DNA of 64,000 nt from Oceanospirillum maris DSM 6286 (GCF_000422865.1 NZ_AUGW01000008.1:62001-126000); one strand, 5' to 3'. Shown: positions 26,112-35,842, counted from the first letter of the stretch. Numbers and translations are program-made. Notes: generated from the sequence alone by a model not told the origin.

Positions 26112-29100
26112 TTAAGGGCTATTTTGTTTAGCGCCATTTTGCGATTCACAGCTGTCGCTATGCAGTGTTAGACGGTTTCTGCCGCTTTTTTTAGCCTGAT
26201 ACAGCGCGCTATCTGCTTTATGTAGCCAAAAATCAAGGCTGTCCTCTGGTTTTACGTGGCGAATGAGTGCACCAATACTAATTGTAAAATGCAACGTACC
26301 ATGAACCCCTTGAACAGGGTGCTTTGAAACGACTTGACGCAATAGGTCAAGCCTCTGACAAAGCTGCTGATAATCTTGACCTGAGGTCAGCACAATAAAT
26401 TCTTCACCGCCAAAGCGAACGAGATGGTCTTCTGGGTGGTTAAACTGCTTTTGCATCATATCCGCTAGAGCTTTTAAGCACTGGTCTCCCGTATGATGGC
26501 CGTGGTGATCGTTAACCAGCTTAAAGTGATCCGCATCAACCAAGGCAACGGCAAAGAGTCGATGCTGCTGGTAGCACTCTTGGCGGTAATCGCTAAACAC
26601 TTGGTTTAAGTAATTACGATTACCCAAACCCGTTAGTTCATCGGTAATACTGATATGGGCTAGGCGCTCGTTTGCCTGTTTTAGCTGATTATTTAACGAA
26701 CCTAGTTTTCGATTCCAATACATCAGCGCGGCAAGCAAGAGTGTTGCGGCAATAGCCAACTGCCATAGACGACTATAGTCGACACTTTGTTCCAATTTTA
26801 CCGCTGTCCAATCATTTTCAATCGCTTTTAAATCATCTTTGTTTAAATTGTCCTGTAGCTTCTGCATAAGGCTTAAAAATATAAGTGTATCGGAGGCATC
26901 GGTAATGTTAGAGGCATTAGCAATGTCGTAGGTATTAGCAATGTCGTGGGTATTAGGCGAGGTATCAGATGTGTTCGCCGTATTAGAAGCATTAGGTGCA
27001 ATAGCAATAGAATAGTTGCTATCCATAGGCAGACGGCCTAGTACTCGGACATCTCCCATCCCTTCTTTTTGTAGCAGGTGACTGGTGGTCGCCAAGCCGC
27101 CAATAAAGCCATAAAGCTTGCGTTGGCGTACCTGTTGTATACCTGATAATGCATCCGGTACGGGTACTAGGTTGAGGTCGGGGTAGCGCTGTTCTAGTAA
27201 CTCAATCAGAGCGCTGTCTTGGCTTATACCGATCGACCTTTGGCTAAGCTCATTAATATGGTCGATAAACGGAGCGTCAATGGCTCCAATAATAACATTG
27301 GCCGCGTTATGCCACGGGGTAGTGAACTGTAGTTTATCTTGATTTTTGTGTGTTTCTATCGCCATTGGAATGAGATCGCATTGACCCTCTTTTAGGGCGG
27401 ATAAACTTTCAGCCCAGCTGGAGGTAGGGTAAAGCTGAAACTGGATATCTTGCTGTTTTTGCAATCGAGTTAAAAAGCTTGCGGACATGCCTTCATGATT
27501 GTTTTGCCAATCAAGTTGCTCTAAAGGAAAGCGCGAAGGATGAATACAGTAGCGCAGGGTGTTGTTCTTAGTCAGTAGGTAGCTTTTTTCTTTAGGGCTT
27601 AGGTTGAGGCTAGGCTGTTCTTCTGAGCTAGCTTTAGCCCCTAGCCAGCGGTTTTCTATCAAGCGTTTTTCGGTCATGGATATGCTTTGTAAGGCTTGAT
27701 TCAAAATATCACGTAGAGGTGCTAATTCAGGTTGTAAGCCAAGGCGTAAATCCTCACCAATTAACCCCGGTAACTCTAATTCACCGGCAACCCAGATATC
27801 CGTTAGCCCCAGCTCTCGAACCCAATGATTACCATTAGGCAGCGCTGCTAAAACCACATCGACCTGATTGTGAGCAAGCGCTTTAAATAAAGATGCCTGA
27901 TCGGTAAAGCTGATAATTTGATCGCCAAAGAGTTTTTTAAGTGTTTTCTCATAAAACACCCCTTTACCCACGGCGATGCGTAAGCCCGATAGGTCTGAGG
28001 GCTTGTTCAGTCGGAAGCTGGCATCATGGGTAAACGCAACATTGGGGATTCGATGGTAAGCCTGAGTAAATAACGTGAATGCTCGGCGCTCTGGAAGATC
28101 AGAGATATTGGCAATAATATCAATATCACCCTGCTTAAAGAGCTGAAAGAGATTGGTCCATTGGCCGCTAACCGGTACAAATTCCACATCGGTTATATCC
28201 TGTAAGCGATAGAGAATATCCACGCTTAACCCCTGCACTTTTCCGGCTTCAGAAAAGCTAAAAGGCGCATAGTCGCGCATCAAGCCGACTCTTAGCGGTG
28301 GCAGTTGCTTAAGATAGGTACTCTGCTTTTGACTCAATTTTAAGCTTTCAGCGTGAATCGGGAATTGCCCGCCATGTTTCATCCAGCGTTCATTAAGCTG
28401 CTCAAGCCACGGCTTAGGTAATGCCTTTAGGCCGTTGTTGAGTAGGTTAAACAACTCTGGTCGGCTTTTAAGTGTTCCAATGCGGAAGTCTTCAATCTCT
28501 AGGCCGTTTAACGGGGCCGCTGTGTTCGTTTCCAGCTGGAAAAAGCCATCCCGCTGCGCCATATAGTTAAGGGTGATCTCAGGCCCAATAATCCCATCGA
28601 CCCAGCCAAACGCCAACGCTTGAACAAGATTAGGAAGTAGGTCGTACTCGGTAACATTAACCCCTCGGGCAACGAGATAATCACGGTAGTAGATATCGCG
28701 CATAATACCGACTCGATAGGGTTTTAACTCATCAAGTTGTTCTATTTTGGGCAATGGATTGCTGCTGTTGTGCATAATAACGGTTTGGCGCAAATGGTAG
28801 GGCTGGGTGAACAGGATTTTCTCCGCGCGATCTTCCCGCCAAGAGATCTCATCAATGGCGTCTAGCTCACCCCGTAAAAAAGCAGAGTAAATATCCGGCC
28901 AGCTACCCACACGATAGTCAAAACGGATATCGAGGGTTTCACTTAGCTTGTTAAGCACATCAATCGAAAAACCTTTAGCGATACGGCCATTGGCCGTTGA
29001 GTAGGGCTCATTATCAGAAACCACGCCAATAGTGATACTCAAAGGTGTCGATAAAGATGCTGCTGAAGCCGTCGCCGCAGAGGCGGTGCTAAAAATAGAG

Positions 29101-29195
29101 CCGAGGATGATGCCGAGCGTGATATAGAAAAATAGCAGAAAATTAGCACGTTGTTGCCAGAAAAAAAACTGTTGAATAAAACTGCATCTTGCCAT
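26112..29195 (-). CDS. Diguanylate cyclase receptor with three periplasmic solute-binding domains
   Basis: A 1027-residue inner-membrane receptor. A signal/anchor helix (about 18-45) is followed by three SBP_bac_3-type modules (about 50-275, 300-520, 540-820), then a membrane helix LWQLAIAATLLLAALMYW, a short coiled linker and a GGDEF domain starting ITDELTGLGNRNYLN. The active site reads RFGGEEF, so c-di-GMP synthesis is likely. The inhibitory RxxD site reads HPED, so product inhibition is probably lost. The third module holds a repetitive Asn/Thr/Ala/Asp insert (about 752-785). Amino acids are likely ligands by family analogy only. It has its own terminator and is divergent from hemA. Confidence 0.93.
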   Translation of the reverse strand: MARCSFIQQFFFWQQRANFLLFFYITLGIILGSIFSTASAATASAASLSTPLSITIGVVSDNEPYSTANGRIAKGFSIDVLNKLSETLDIRFDYRVGSWPDIYSAFLRGELDAIDEISWREDRAEKILFTQPYHLRQTVIMHNSSNPLPKIEQLDELKPYRVGIMRDIYYRDYLVARGVNVTEYDLLPNLVQALAFGWVDGIIGPEITLNYMAQRDGFFQLETNTAAPLNGLEIEDFRIGTLKSRPELFNLLNNGLKALPKPWLEQLNERWMKHGGQFPIHAESLKLSQKQSTYLKQLPPLRVGLMRDYAPFSFSEAGKVQGLSVDILYRLQDITDVEFVPVSGQWTNLFQLFKQGDIDIIANISDLPERRAFTLFTQAYHRIPNVAFTHDASFRLNKPSDLSGLRIAVGKGVFYEKTLKKLFGDQIISFTDQASLFKALAHNQVDVVLAALPNGNHWVRELGLTDIWVAGELELPGLIGEDLRLGLQPELAPLRDILNQALQSISMTEKRLIENRWLGAKASSEEQPSLNLSPKEKSYLLTKNNTLRYCIHPSRFPLEQLDWQNNHEGMSASFLTRLQKQQDIQFQLYPTSSWAESLSALKEGQCDLIPMAIETHKNQDKLQFTTPWHNAANVIIGAIDAPFIDHINELSQRSIGISQDSALIELLEQRYPDLNLVPVPDALSGIQQVRQRKLYGFIGGLATTSHLLQKEGMGDVRVLGRLPMDSNYSIAIAPNASNTANTSDTSPNTHDIANTYDIANASNITDASDTLIFLSLMQKLQDNLNKDDLKAIENDWTAVKLEQSVDYSRLWQLAIAATLLLAALMYWNRKLGSLNNQLKQANERLAHISITDELTGLGNRNYLNQVFSDYRQECYQQHRLFAVALVDADHFKLVNDHHGHHTGDQCLKALADMMQKQFNHPEDHLVRFGGEEFIVLTSGQDYQQLCQRLDLLRQVVSKHPVQGVHGTLHFTISIGALIRHVKPEDSLDFWLHKADSALYQAKKSGRNRLTLHSDSCESQNGAKQNSP
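26919..26954. repeat. 18-bp in-frame tandem duplication in the GGDEF receptor
   Basis: AGCAATGTCGTAGGTATT (26919-26936) is followed directly by AGCAATGTCGTGGGTATT (26937-26954), 17 of 18 identical. Further diverged units flank it on both sides, encoding the Asn/Thr/Asp-rich insert. Confidence 0.95.
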
Positions 29196-29448
29196 AAAGC
29201 ACCTGCATCAAGCGTGTTGGCTATTGTTGTTAAACGCTAAAATAGATTTGGAGTGAATTGAAATTGAACAGGCATAGTGCAATGGCTTTTGGGCCAGTAC
29301 AAGTAAACTTTAAACGACGATAATCTAAGATAATAGTCTTAATGCTTAAAAACGCCTTACCTTCCATGTGGTTGGAGTGCCACCGCGAATACTCTTGTGC
29401 TATTATGCCCAGCCTCAGAAATGCTGGAATGGTTACAGATTATATCTT

Positions 29449-30711
29449 ATGAGCCTGCTTGCCTTTGGAATCAATCACAAAACTGCCCCCGTGGAAATCC
29501 GTGAACGGGTAGCTTTTACTCCTGAACAACTGGATGGAGCATTCCAGCAATTAAAGCAGCACCCGCTGATTAGCGAAGTGACGGTGGTTTCAACCTGTAA
29601 CCGCACTGAGCTGTATTGTGTTGTTGAAGGTGAGGAGCACGATCAGGAACAAACCCCCGTTCTTGAATGGATAAGCCAGTTTCACAGCTTAAGCTTGTCC
29701 GATTTAGCCCGTTACAGCTATCAATATGCCAACGAAGACGCCGCTCGACACCTAATGCGTGTTTCCTGTGGTTTAGACTCCATGGTATTGGGCGAACCTC
29801 AGATCCTAGGCCAAATTAAAGATGCCTACCTGAATGCTCAAGATCAAGGCCTTGTGGGCCGAGAGCTAAACCAACTATTTCAGCAAACCTTTGCCGTGGC
29901 GAAACAAGTTCGTACTCAAACCGCTATTGGTGAAAACCCCGTCTCTGTTGCTTATGCAGCCGTTAGTATGGCTCAGCGTATTTTTACCGATTTGAGTAAA
30001 AGCCGTGCTCTCTTGATTGGTGCTGGTGAAACGATCGAATTGGTTGCCCGCCATCTGCGTAATGCGGGCGTGACGAATATGGTCGTTGCCAATCGGACAT
30101 TAAGCCGTGCCCAGGCACTGGCCGAAGAGTTTAATGGTGAAGCGGTAGTATTAAGTGAGATACCTCATCAGTTAGAAAAATCGGATATCGTTATCGCGTC
30201 AACCGCCAGTCAGCTGCCTATTTTAGGTAAAGGTGCCGTTGAGCGGGCGTTAAAAGTGCGCAAACACAAGCCGATATTTATGGTCGATATTGCGGTACCC
30301 CGGGATATTGAGCCGCAAGTAGGTGAGCTTGATGATGTGTATCTTTACAGTGTCGATGACTTAAAAGAAGTTATCGAAGAGAATATGCGCAGCCGCCAAG
30401 AAGCGGCAGAGCAAGCGGAACAGATAGTGCTAACCGGTGTTGGCCACTTTATGCAATCCCGTCGAGAACGGGGCGCAGGCCAGTTAATTGGTCATTTGCG
30501 TCAACAAGTTGAATGTGTTCGGGCAAGCGAGCTAGAAAAAGCACTGCAACAGCTGCAAAAAGGCCAAAACCCTGAAGAAGTACTTAAGCGCTTCTCGCAA
30601 TCATTGACGAATAAAGTGCTGCATGAACCCATGGTTCAATTACGCCAAGCGTCTGCGGATAACCGTCATGATTTACTCAACTCTGCCCGAACCCTGTTTG
30701 CTTTGGATTAG
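29449..30711 (+). CDS. hemA: Glutamyl-tRNA reductase
   Basis: Reduces glutamyl-tRNA to glutamate-1-semialdehyde, the committed step of C5 haem synthesis. The 420 residues start [19 protein letters not shown], with the catalytic Cys50 in [11 protein letters not shown], the NADPH loop [11 protein letters not shown] (about 190) and the [11 protein letters not shown] dimerisation region. The ATG at 29449 was chosen over an upstream in-frame start (29368) by family alignment; its Shine-Dalgarno is weak. A 36-codon ORF (29342-29452) overlaps this start by ATGA. hemA-prfA-prmC run in the same direction. Confidence 0.97.
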   Translation: MSLLAFGINHKTAPVEIRERVAFTPEQLDGAFQQLKQHPLISEVTVVSTCNRTELYCVVEGEEHDQEQTPVLEWISQFHSLSLSDLARYSYQYANEDAARHLMRVSCGLDSMVLGEPQILGQIKDAYLNAQDQGLVGRELNQLFQQTFAVAKQVRTQTAIGENPVSVAYAAVSMAQRIFTDLSKSRALLIGAGETIELVARHLRNAGVTNMVVANRTLSRAQALAEEFNGEAVVLSEIPHQLEKSDIVIASTASQLPILGKGAVERALKVRKHKPIFMVDIAVPRDIEPQVGELDDVYLYSVDDLKEVIEENMRSRQEAAEQAEQIVLTGVGHFMQSRRERGAGQLIGHLRQQVECVRASELEKALQQLQKGQNPEEVLKRFSQSLTNKVLHEPMVQLRQASADNRHDLLNSARTLFALD

Positions 30712-30822
30712 CGACGCTCATCCGCTTCTAGGCTCTCAACCGCTTCTCGTTAGCCCTAAAAAGGCTAGGCGCTCCTAAACGTAAACGAATTGCTTATCAT
30801 ACCCCCTGCTGGGAAGAGAAAA

Positions 30823-31905
30823 ATGAAACCATCCATCCATGCGAAACTCGATCTGCTGAAAGATCGCTTTGAAGAGCTGCAGGCTCTATTAAGTGATGCT
30901 GAAGTGATCTCCGATCAGAAAAAATTCCGTAGCTACTCGCAAGAATACTCTGAGCTTGAAGGCGTTGTTGAAACGTTCAGTGAGTATGAGCAAGTGCAAA
31001 GCGATATGTCAGAAGCTGAAGCCATGTTACACGATGGTGATCTTGATATGCGCGAGATGGCTCGGGAAGAGATTGAAGCCGGTAAAGATGAATTAGAGCG
31101 CCTAGAGCTTGAACTGCAAAAGCAGCTATTACCGAAAGATCCTAACGATGAGCGCAACGTTTTCTTAGAAGTTCGCGCAGGCACAGGCGGCGATGAAGCC
31201 GCTATTTTTGCCGGTGATCTATTCCGCATGTACTCACGCTTTGCTGAGAAGCAGCGCTGGAAAGTGGAAGTGATCAGCGAAAACGAAGGTGAACACGGCG
31301 GCTATAAAGAGATTATTACCCGTATCTCTGGTGATCGTGTTTATTCCCAGCTGAAGTTTGAATCCGGTGCTCACCGTGTACAACGGGTACCTGCCACAGA
31401 ATCCCAAGGCCGCATCCATACTTCAGCCTGTACAGTTGCGGTAATGGCTGAAGCCGATGCGGTGGGTGATATTGATATTAACCCTTCAGATCTACGTATT
31501 GATACCTTCCGTTCATCCGGTGCCGGTGGTCAGCACGTTAACACCACGGACTCTGCTATCCGTATTACTCACTTACCAACCGGCACTGTCGTGGAGTGTC
31601 AGGATGAGCGTTCGCAGCATAAAAACAAAGCTAAGGCGATGTCACTGCTGGTATCCCGTATCCAACAAGCCGCCGATGATAAAGCCGCCAAAGAGCAATC
31701 TGATGCCCGTCGTAGTTTGGTGGGTAGTGGTGATCGCTCGGAGCGTATCCGCACTTATAACTATCCGCAGGGCCGTGTGACTGACCACCGTATCAACCTA
31801 ACCTTGTACAAGCTGGATGAAGTGATGGAAGGTGCTCTAGCTGAGATTATTGCTCCGTTGGTTTCTGAACATCAAGCAGATCAATTGGCCGCGTTGAGCG
31901 ACTAG
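30823..31905 (+). CDS. prfA: Peptide chain release factor 1
   Basis: Recognises UAA/UAG stop codons. The 360-residue product has the N-terminal helical domain, a PAT-type recognition motif (VPATES), and the GGQ loop in [12 protein letters not shown], whose Gln is the PrmC target. ATG 30823 was chosen: GGGAAGAG is 6 bases upstream and [15 protein letters not shown] is the family start. prmC, its modifier, begins 4 bases after the stop, so the two are translationally coupled. Confidence 0.98.
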   Translation: MKPSIHAKLDLLKDRFEELQALLSDAEVISDQKKFRSYSQEYSELEGVVETFSEYEQVQSDMSEAEAMLHDGDLDMREMAREEIEAGKDELERLELELQKQLLPKDPNDERNVFLEVRAGTGGDEAAIFAGDLFRMYSRFAEKQRWKVEVISENEGEHGGYKEIITRISGDRVYSQLKFESGAHRVQRVPATESQGRIHTSACTVAVMAEADAVGDIDINPSDLRIDTFRSSGAGGQHVNTTDSAIRITHLPTGTVVECQDERSQHKNKAKAMSLLVSRIQQAADDKAAKEQSDARRSLVGSGDRSERIRTYNYPQGRVTDHRINLTLYKLDEVMEGALAEIIAPLVSEHQADQLAALSD

Positions 31906-31909
31906 ATTA

Positions 31910-32800
31910 ATGATGCCGGATGCTCCAGATAAAAAAAATGATCAAAGCGTACAAGCCGCTTTAGGCTGGGCAATAGAACAGCTTAAAGACAGTAGTGCCA
32001 CTGGGCGATTGGATGCGGATTGCTTGCTGGCTGATTTGCTGGATAAAAACCGAACCTGGCTGTTTACTTGGCCGGATCATATGTTAACAGCAGAGCAGTG
32101 GCAGGCTTTTCAAACTGTGGTCGCACGGCGTAGAAAAGGTGAGCCTGTGGCTTATCTTCTGGGGTATCGTGAGTTTTGGGGCTTAAACCTAAAGGTTAGC
32201 CCTGACACGTTAATTCCTCGACCCGATACGGAAGATCTTGTCGCCAAGGCTCTAGCCCTGTTACCGGATCAACCGGCGACCGTGGCGGATCTTGGTACAG
32301 GAACCGGCGCTATTGCCTTGGCGTTGGCCTCTGAACGGTCTAATTGGCAGGTTACCGCCTGTGACTTTAACGCTGGCGCTGTAGCCTTAGCAGAGGAAAA
32401 TCGGCAGTTGCTCGGCTTTGATCATGTACGGGTGATACCATCTGATTGGTGTCAGGCCCTTGAAGCGGATTATTATGATCTGATCGTCAGCAATCCCCCT
32501 TATATTGAAGAGAATGACCCTCACCTAACTCAAGGGGACGTTCGCTTTGAACCTTTAAGCGCTCTCACATCAGGCCAAGACGGCTTAGATGACATTCGTT
32601 TGATTACCGAGCAAGCCAAGCGTTGCTTAAAAAAAACAGGGGCATGGCTTCTTTTTGAGCACGGTTATAATCAAGGTGATGCGGTAAGGCGTGTGATGAG
32701 TGATGCCGGTTATACTGAGGTGAAAACCTATCCTGATCTTGCCGGTATTGACCGCATAACGCTGGGTTGTTTTTCGTTAAATAAAGGCAATTCAGTATAA
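31910..32800 (+). CDS. prmC: Release factor glutamine methyltransferase
   Basis: Methylates the GGQ glutamine of RF1 and RF2. The 296 residues have an N-terminal helical substrate-binding domain and a Rossmann methyltransferase domain with VADLGTGTGAIALALA and the catalytic NPPY (SNPPYIEEND). Two adjacent ATG codons (31910, 31913) are possible starts. An A8 run lies shortly after the start. In many gammaproteobacteria moeB follows directly; here a broken lrp lies in between. Confidence 0.97.
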   Translation: MMPDAPDKKNDQSVQAALGWAIEQLKDSSATGRLDADCLLADLLDKNRTWLFTWPDHMLTAEQWQAFQTVVARRRKGEPVAYLLGYREFWGLNLKVSPDTLIPRPDTEDLVAKALALLPDQPATVADLGTGTGAIALALASERSNWQVTACDFNAGAVALAEENRQLLGFDHVRVIPSDWCQALEADYYDLIVSNPPYIEENDPHLTQGDVRFEPLSALTSGQDGLDDIRLITEQAKRCLKKTGAWLLFEHGYNQGDAVRRVMSDAGYTEVKTYPDLAGIDRITLGCFSLNKGNSV

Positions 32801-32965
32801 AAGACTGGTCTTACCCCATACCTATAGGGATAAAGTCTAAGTCATTTGTCGTACTAGGGTCTTGAATTGTGTGGCCTCTTGGCGATAAGCTCTAATCAGC
32901 AATAATTGCTGGAAGACCGATAATAACTAGCAAAACCTTCTGATTATTGAGATATAGTTGCCCCT

Positions 32966-33477
32966 ATGAAAGCTTCTAAACCGCGCGCATTAGACCGTAT
33001 CGACCTAAAAATATTGGCCTGTTTGCAAGAAAACGCTCGAATTTCCTATGTTGACTTAGCCAATCAGGTTGGCCTTTCCACAACCCCTTGCCTTGAACGT
33101 GTTAAGCGCTTAGAGAGAAATGGCGTTATTAAAGGCTACAAGGCTTTACTCAACCCTAAGTACCTACGAGCTAATCTTTTAGTCTTTGTTGAGATTAGTT
33201 AGAAACCCAATCATCCGCGGTATTTGATGAGTTTCGTCGAGCTGTTTCTAAGCAGCCGCAAATTCAGGAATGTCATTTGGTTTCCGGCCAATTTGATTAC
33301 ATTCTAAAATGTCGTATCCCTGAAATGTCCGCCTACCGTCAGTTATTAGAAGATGTGGTGCTGACCCTGCCGGGTGTAAAAGAATCAAAAAGTTACGTGG
33401 TTATGGAAGAAGTTAAAGAAGATGCTTCTATCTATGTACCCGAACTCAATGAATTTGATGAGCACCAACTCACCTAG
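32966..33477 (+). pseudogene. lrp: Leucine-responsive regulator Lrp, interrupted by a one-base frameshift
   Basis: The first part (32966-33202) encodes the HTH domain, LDRIDLKILACLQENARISYVDL...PCLERVKRLERNGVIKGY, up to VEIS and an in-frame TAG. The second part continues one frame back from 33199 as LETQSSAVFDEFRRAV, ECHLVSGQFDY and the C-terminal VVMEEVKE, to 33477. Joined, they give about 170 residues matching E. coli Lrp (164) without other damage. One missing T at AGTTAG (33197-33202) explains it. Both halves are otherwise well conserved, so it is either a very recent mutation or a sequencing/assembly error. No classical slippery heptamer is present. moeB begins 15 bases later. Confidence 0.85.
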
Positions 33478-33492
33478 CTTTATAGGAAGCCT

Positions 33493-34251
33493 ATGCACGA
33501 TCAACAGCTGTTACGCTATAGCCGTCAAATTATGTTGCCCGCCGTTGACATTGCCGGTCAGCAAGCGTTGTTGGATGCTCGTGTTCTTATTATCGGCATG
33601 GGAGGCTTAGGGTCTCCAGCGGCACTGTATTGTGCGGCGGCGGGTGTTGGTACTTTGGCTATTAGTGATTTTGATGAGGTTGATCTGTCCAACTTACAGC
33701 GCCAGATTGTGCATCGTCAGGCAAGTATTGGGCAGTTAAAAGTGGACTCAGCCAAAGTCACTTTAAATGGTCTGAACCCTGAATGCCAAATTATTACCTT
33801 ACCGGAAAAGCTCACGGGTGCCGCCTTATTGGAGCAAGTCCGTTTAGCAGATGTGGTACTGGATTGTAGTGATCGCTTTTCCACTCGCTTTGCGATTAAC
33901 CAAGCCTGTGTCACAGCTAAAACCCCTTTGGTTTCCGGTGCGGCGATTCAGTTTGGTGGTCAGCTTTCGGTTTTTGATTCCCGAGAAGCCAACAGCCCTT
34001 GCTATCGCTGCTTGTACGATGACAGCGATGATGAAGCCCTGCGTTGTGCCGAAAACGGTGTGATTGCGCCTTTAGTTGGCGTGATCGGCACGATGCAGGC
34101 GTTAGAAGCGATCAAGCTGATTTCTGGTGCTGGTAAGGCGGCGGTGGGTCGTTTATTGGTGTTCGATGCCCTTAACACCCAATGGCGTAGTATGACGCTA
34201 AGCCAAGACCCTGCCTGCCCTGTGTGTGGTTTTGAGAACACAGGCTTTTAG
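33493..34251 (+). CDS. moeB: Molybdopterin-synthase adenylyltransferase (MoeB/ThiF/HesA family)
   Basis: E1-like enzyme that adenylates the C-terminal Gly of a sulfur-carrier protein. The 252 residues have the nucleotide loop GMGGLGSP (35-42), DFDEVDLSNLQRQ, DCSDRFSTRFAIN and two zinc-binding pairs, CYRC and CPVC. MoeB and ThiF cannot be separated by sequence reading alone; position after hemA-prfA-prmC is the usual moeB place. AGGAAG (33483-33488) precedes the ATG by 5 bases. Confidence 0.92.
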   Translation: MHDQQLLRYSRQIMLPAVDIAGQQALLDARVLIIGMGGLGSPAALYCAAAGVGTLAISDFDEVDLSNLQRQIVHRQASIGQLKVDSAKVTLNGLNPECQIITLPEKLTGAALLEQVRLADVVLDCSDRFSTRFAINQACVTAKTPLVSGAAIQFGGQLSVFDSREANSPCYRCLYDDSDDEALRCAENGVIAPLVGVIGTMQALEAIKLISGAGKAAVGRLLVFDALNTQWRSMTLSQDPACPVCGFENTGF

Positions 34252-34262
34252 AGCACTGTCTT

Positions 34263-35648
34263 TTAGAATACAGACAATGAAGGTTCTGGTTCCTGCTGTA
34301 AAAGTTCGGCCAGAATCTTTAGACCTCGCTCAAGATGGTTGGCCGACCAGGCACTGCTGGAGGATAAACGAATCGCTTGAGGTGCTCTATATTGGGCGAC
34401 CACAAAACTATCCTCTCCAATCACCTTGACGCCTTGCTTATCGGCCTGTTGAATAAACTCCGAACTGCGCCACTGCACGGGCAGCTCTAGCCATGCATGT
34501 AAACTATGGGGGTTTATACGGCTTTTATAATGGCCTAGATACTGTTCAATCAGCTGGTTACGATGGCTAAGCTCCTGTTTCTGCTCCTCCAATAACCGCT
34601 TCGCTAAACCACTGGTAATCCAACGGCTGCAAATTTCTGCCAGTAGTGGACTTGTCATCCAGTTAGAGGCTCGCAGCGCATTAGATATCTGGGTACGTAC
34701 TTCGTCCGGTGCGACAATCCAGCCGACCCTTAATCCTGCGGCAAGTGTTTTAGACGCACTATTAATATAGATCACTTGGTCCGGCGCTATTTCTGCTAAT
34801 GGCGCAGGGGCGTTCGTTAGCAGGTTAGAGTTCACCGAATCTTCAATAATCCAAACATGGTAGCGGCGGGCAACATCTACCAACGCTTCTCGGCGGCTGT
34901 TTGACATAATGGCATTGGTTGGATTTTGTAACGATGGCGTACAGTAAAGCACTCTAGGCGCGAACTGCTTACAGGCATCCTCAAAAGCCTCAGGGATAAC
35001 GCCCTCTTCATCCATCGCCACTGGCTGCGCCCGTAGATTGAGTTGGTGAGTGACCGCCATAAAACCGGGGTAAGTGATCGCCTCCGAAAGAATGCTATCC
35101 CCAGGCCGTGTTAAAGCCAATAAGCTGAGCATAATCGCATTTTGCCCACCGCCGGTAATGATCAGGTTGTCAGCGGAGGTATTAAGTCCTGTCAGCTTGA
35201 GCCACTCAACCGCAGCTTCCCGATGAGAGAGCATCCCCACATCCGGTTGATAGCCCAGCAGACGGTTCATCTGTTCTGGCTCTGTGGCTAGCTGAGCCAT
35301 CGTTTGGCTCAACTCTTTGGCGCGATCTTTAGCTATAGGCAGATTAAGACGTAGATCAACGCTATCTGGCTCACTTTCACCGGTAATCTTAAAGCGGTGG
35401 CCTTGGGCATGTTGGGTGGCGATAAAAGTACCTCGCCCAACACGGGCATTCACTAAGCTACGGCGTTCTGCTTCTGCATAAGCGCGGGTAATTGTACCGA
35501 CCGTCACTTTTAGCGTATCGGCAAGGGCGCGATGAGTGGGAAGGCGGTCGCCATGGTTTAAATCACCCTGCTTAATGGCATCGGCTATGGCATCGGCAAT
35601 CGCCATATAGCGCGGCCCTGAATAGTGCTCAAGTTTTGGAATCCACAT
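34263..35648 (-). CDS. MocR-type transcriptional regulator (GntR HTH + aminotransferase fold)
   Basis: A 461-residue PLP-dependent regulator: GntR-type winged helix (about 1-75, with GDRLPTHRALADTLKVTVGTITRAY) linked to an aminotransferase class I domain. The PLP lysine is in INSASKTLAAGLRVGW (about 300) and GGGQNAIML and ITYPGF motifs are present. Such regulators usually control a divergent neighbour; here that is a LysE-type exporter 194 bp away, and the gap carries a GTGACAAT operator pair. The effector is probably an amino acid or PLP; which one is not visible. Confidence 0.93.
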   Translation of the reverse strand: MWIPKLEHYSGPRYMAIADAIADAIKQGDLNHGDRLPTHRALADTLKVTVGTITRAYAEAERRSLVNARVGRGTFIATQHAQGHRFKITGESEPDSVDLRLNLPIAKDRAKELSQTMAQLATEPEQMNRLLGYQPDVGMLSHREAAVEWLKLTGLNTSADNLIITGGGQNAIMLSLLALTRPGDSILSEAITYPGFMAVTHQLNLRAQPVAMDEEGVIPEAFEDACKQFAPRVLYCTPSLQNPTNAIMSNSRREALVDVARRYHVWIIEDSVNSNLLTNAPAPLAEIAPDQVIYINSASKTLAAGLRVGWIVAPDEVRTQISNALRASNWMTSPLLAEICSRWITSGLAKRLLEEQKQELSHRNQLIEQYLGHYKSRINPHSLHAWLELPVQWRSSEFIQQADKQGVKVIGEDSFVVAQYRAPQAIRLSSSSAWSANHLERGLKILAELLQQEPEPSLSVF

Positions 35649-35665
35649 TAGGCATCTACCTGATT

Positions 35666-35725
35666 ATTGTCATGGTGACAATAAAATGTTTGATTAAATT
35701 GTATCTATTAAAATATAGTGACAAT
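35666..35725. promoter_or_regulatory. Putative MocR operator: inverted repeat plus phased direct repeat
   Basis: ATTGTCA-TGG-TGACAAT (35666-35682) is a perfect 7+7 inverted repeat. Its right arm GTGACAAT (35675-35682) recurs as a direct repeat at 35718-35725, 43 bp away, close to four helical turns. A weaker AGGACAAT stands at 35776-35783. The site lies between the divergent regulator and exporter genes. Confidence 0.6.
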
Positions 35726-35842
35726 CAGCGAGTGGTTAGCTTTGTATTGATACATTTTAGGCGGGTATCTGTATTAGGACAATAACCACTTTTATCACGA
35801 CGCTAAAAATCAGCATAACGATACAGATAAAGGGGTGGGCAG

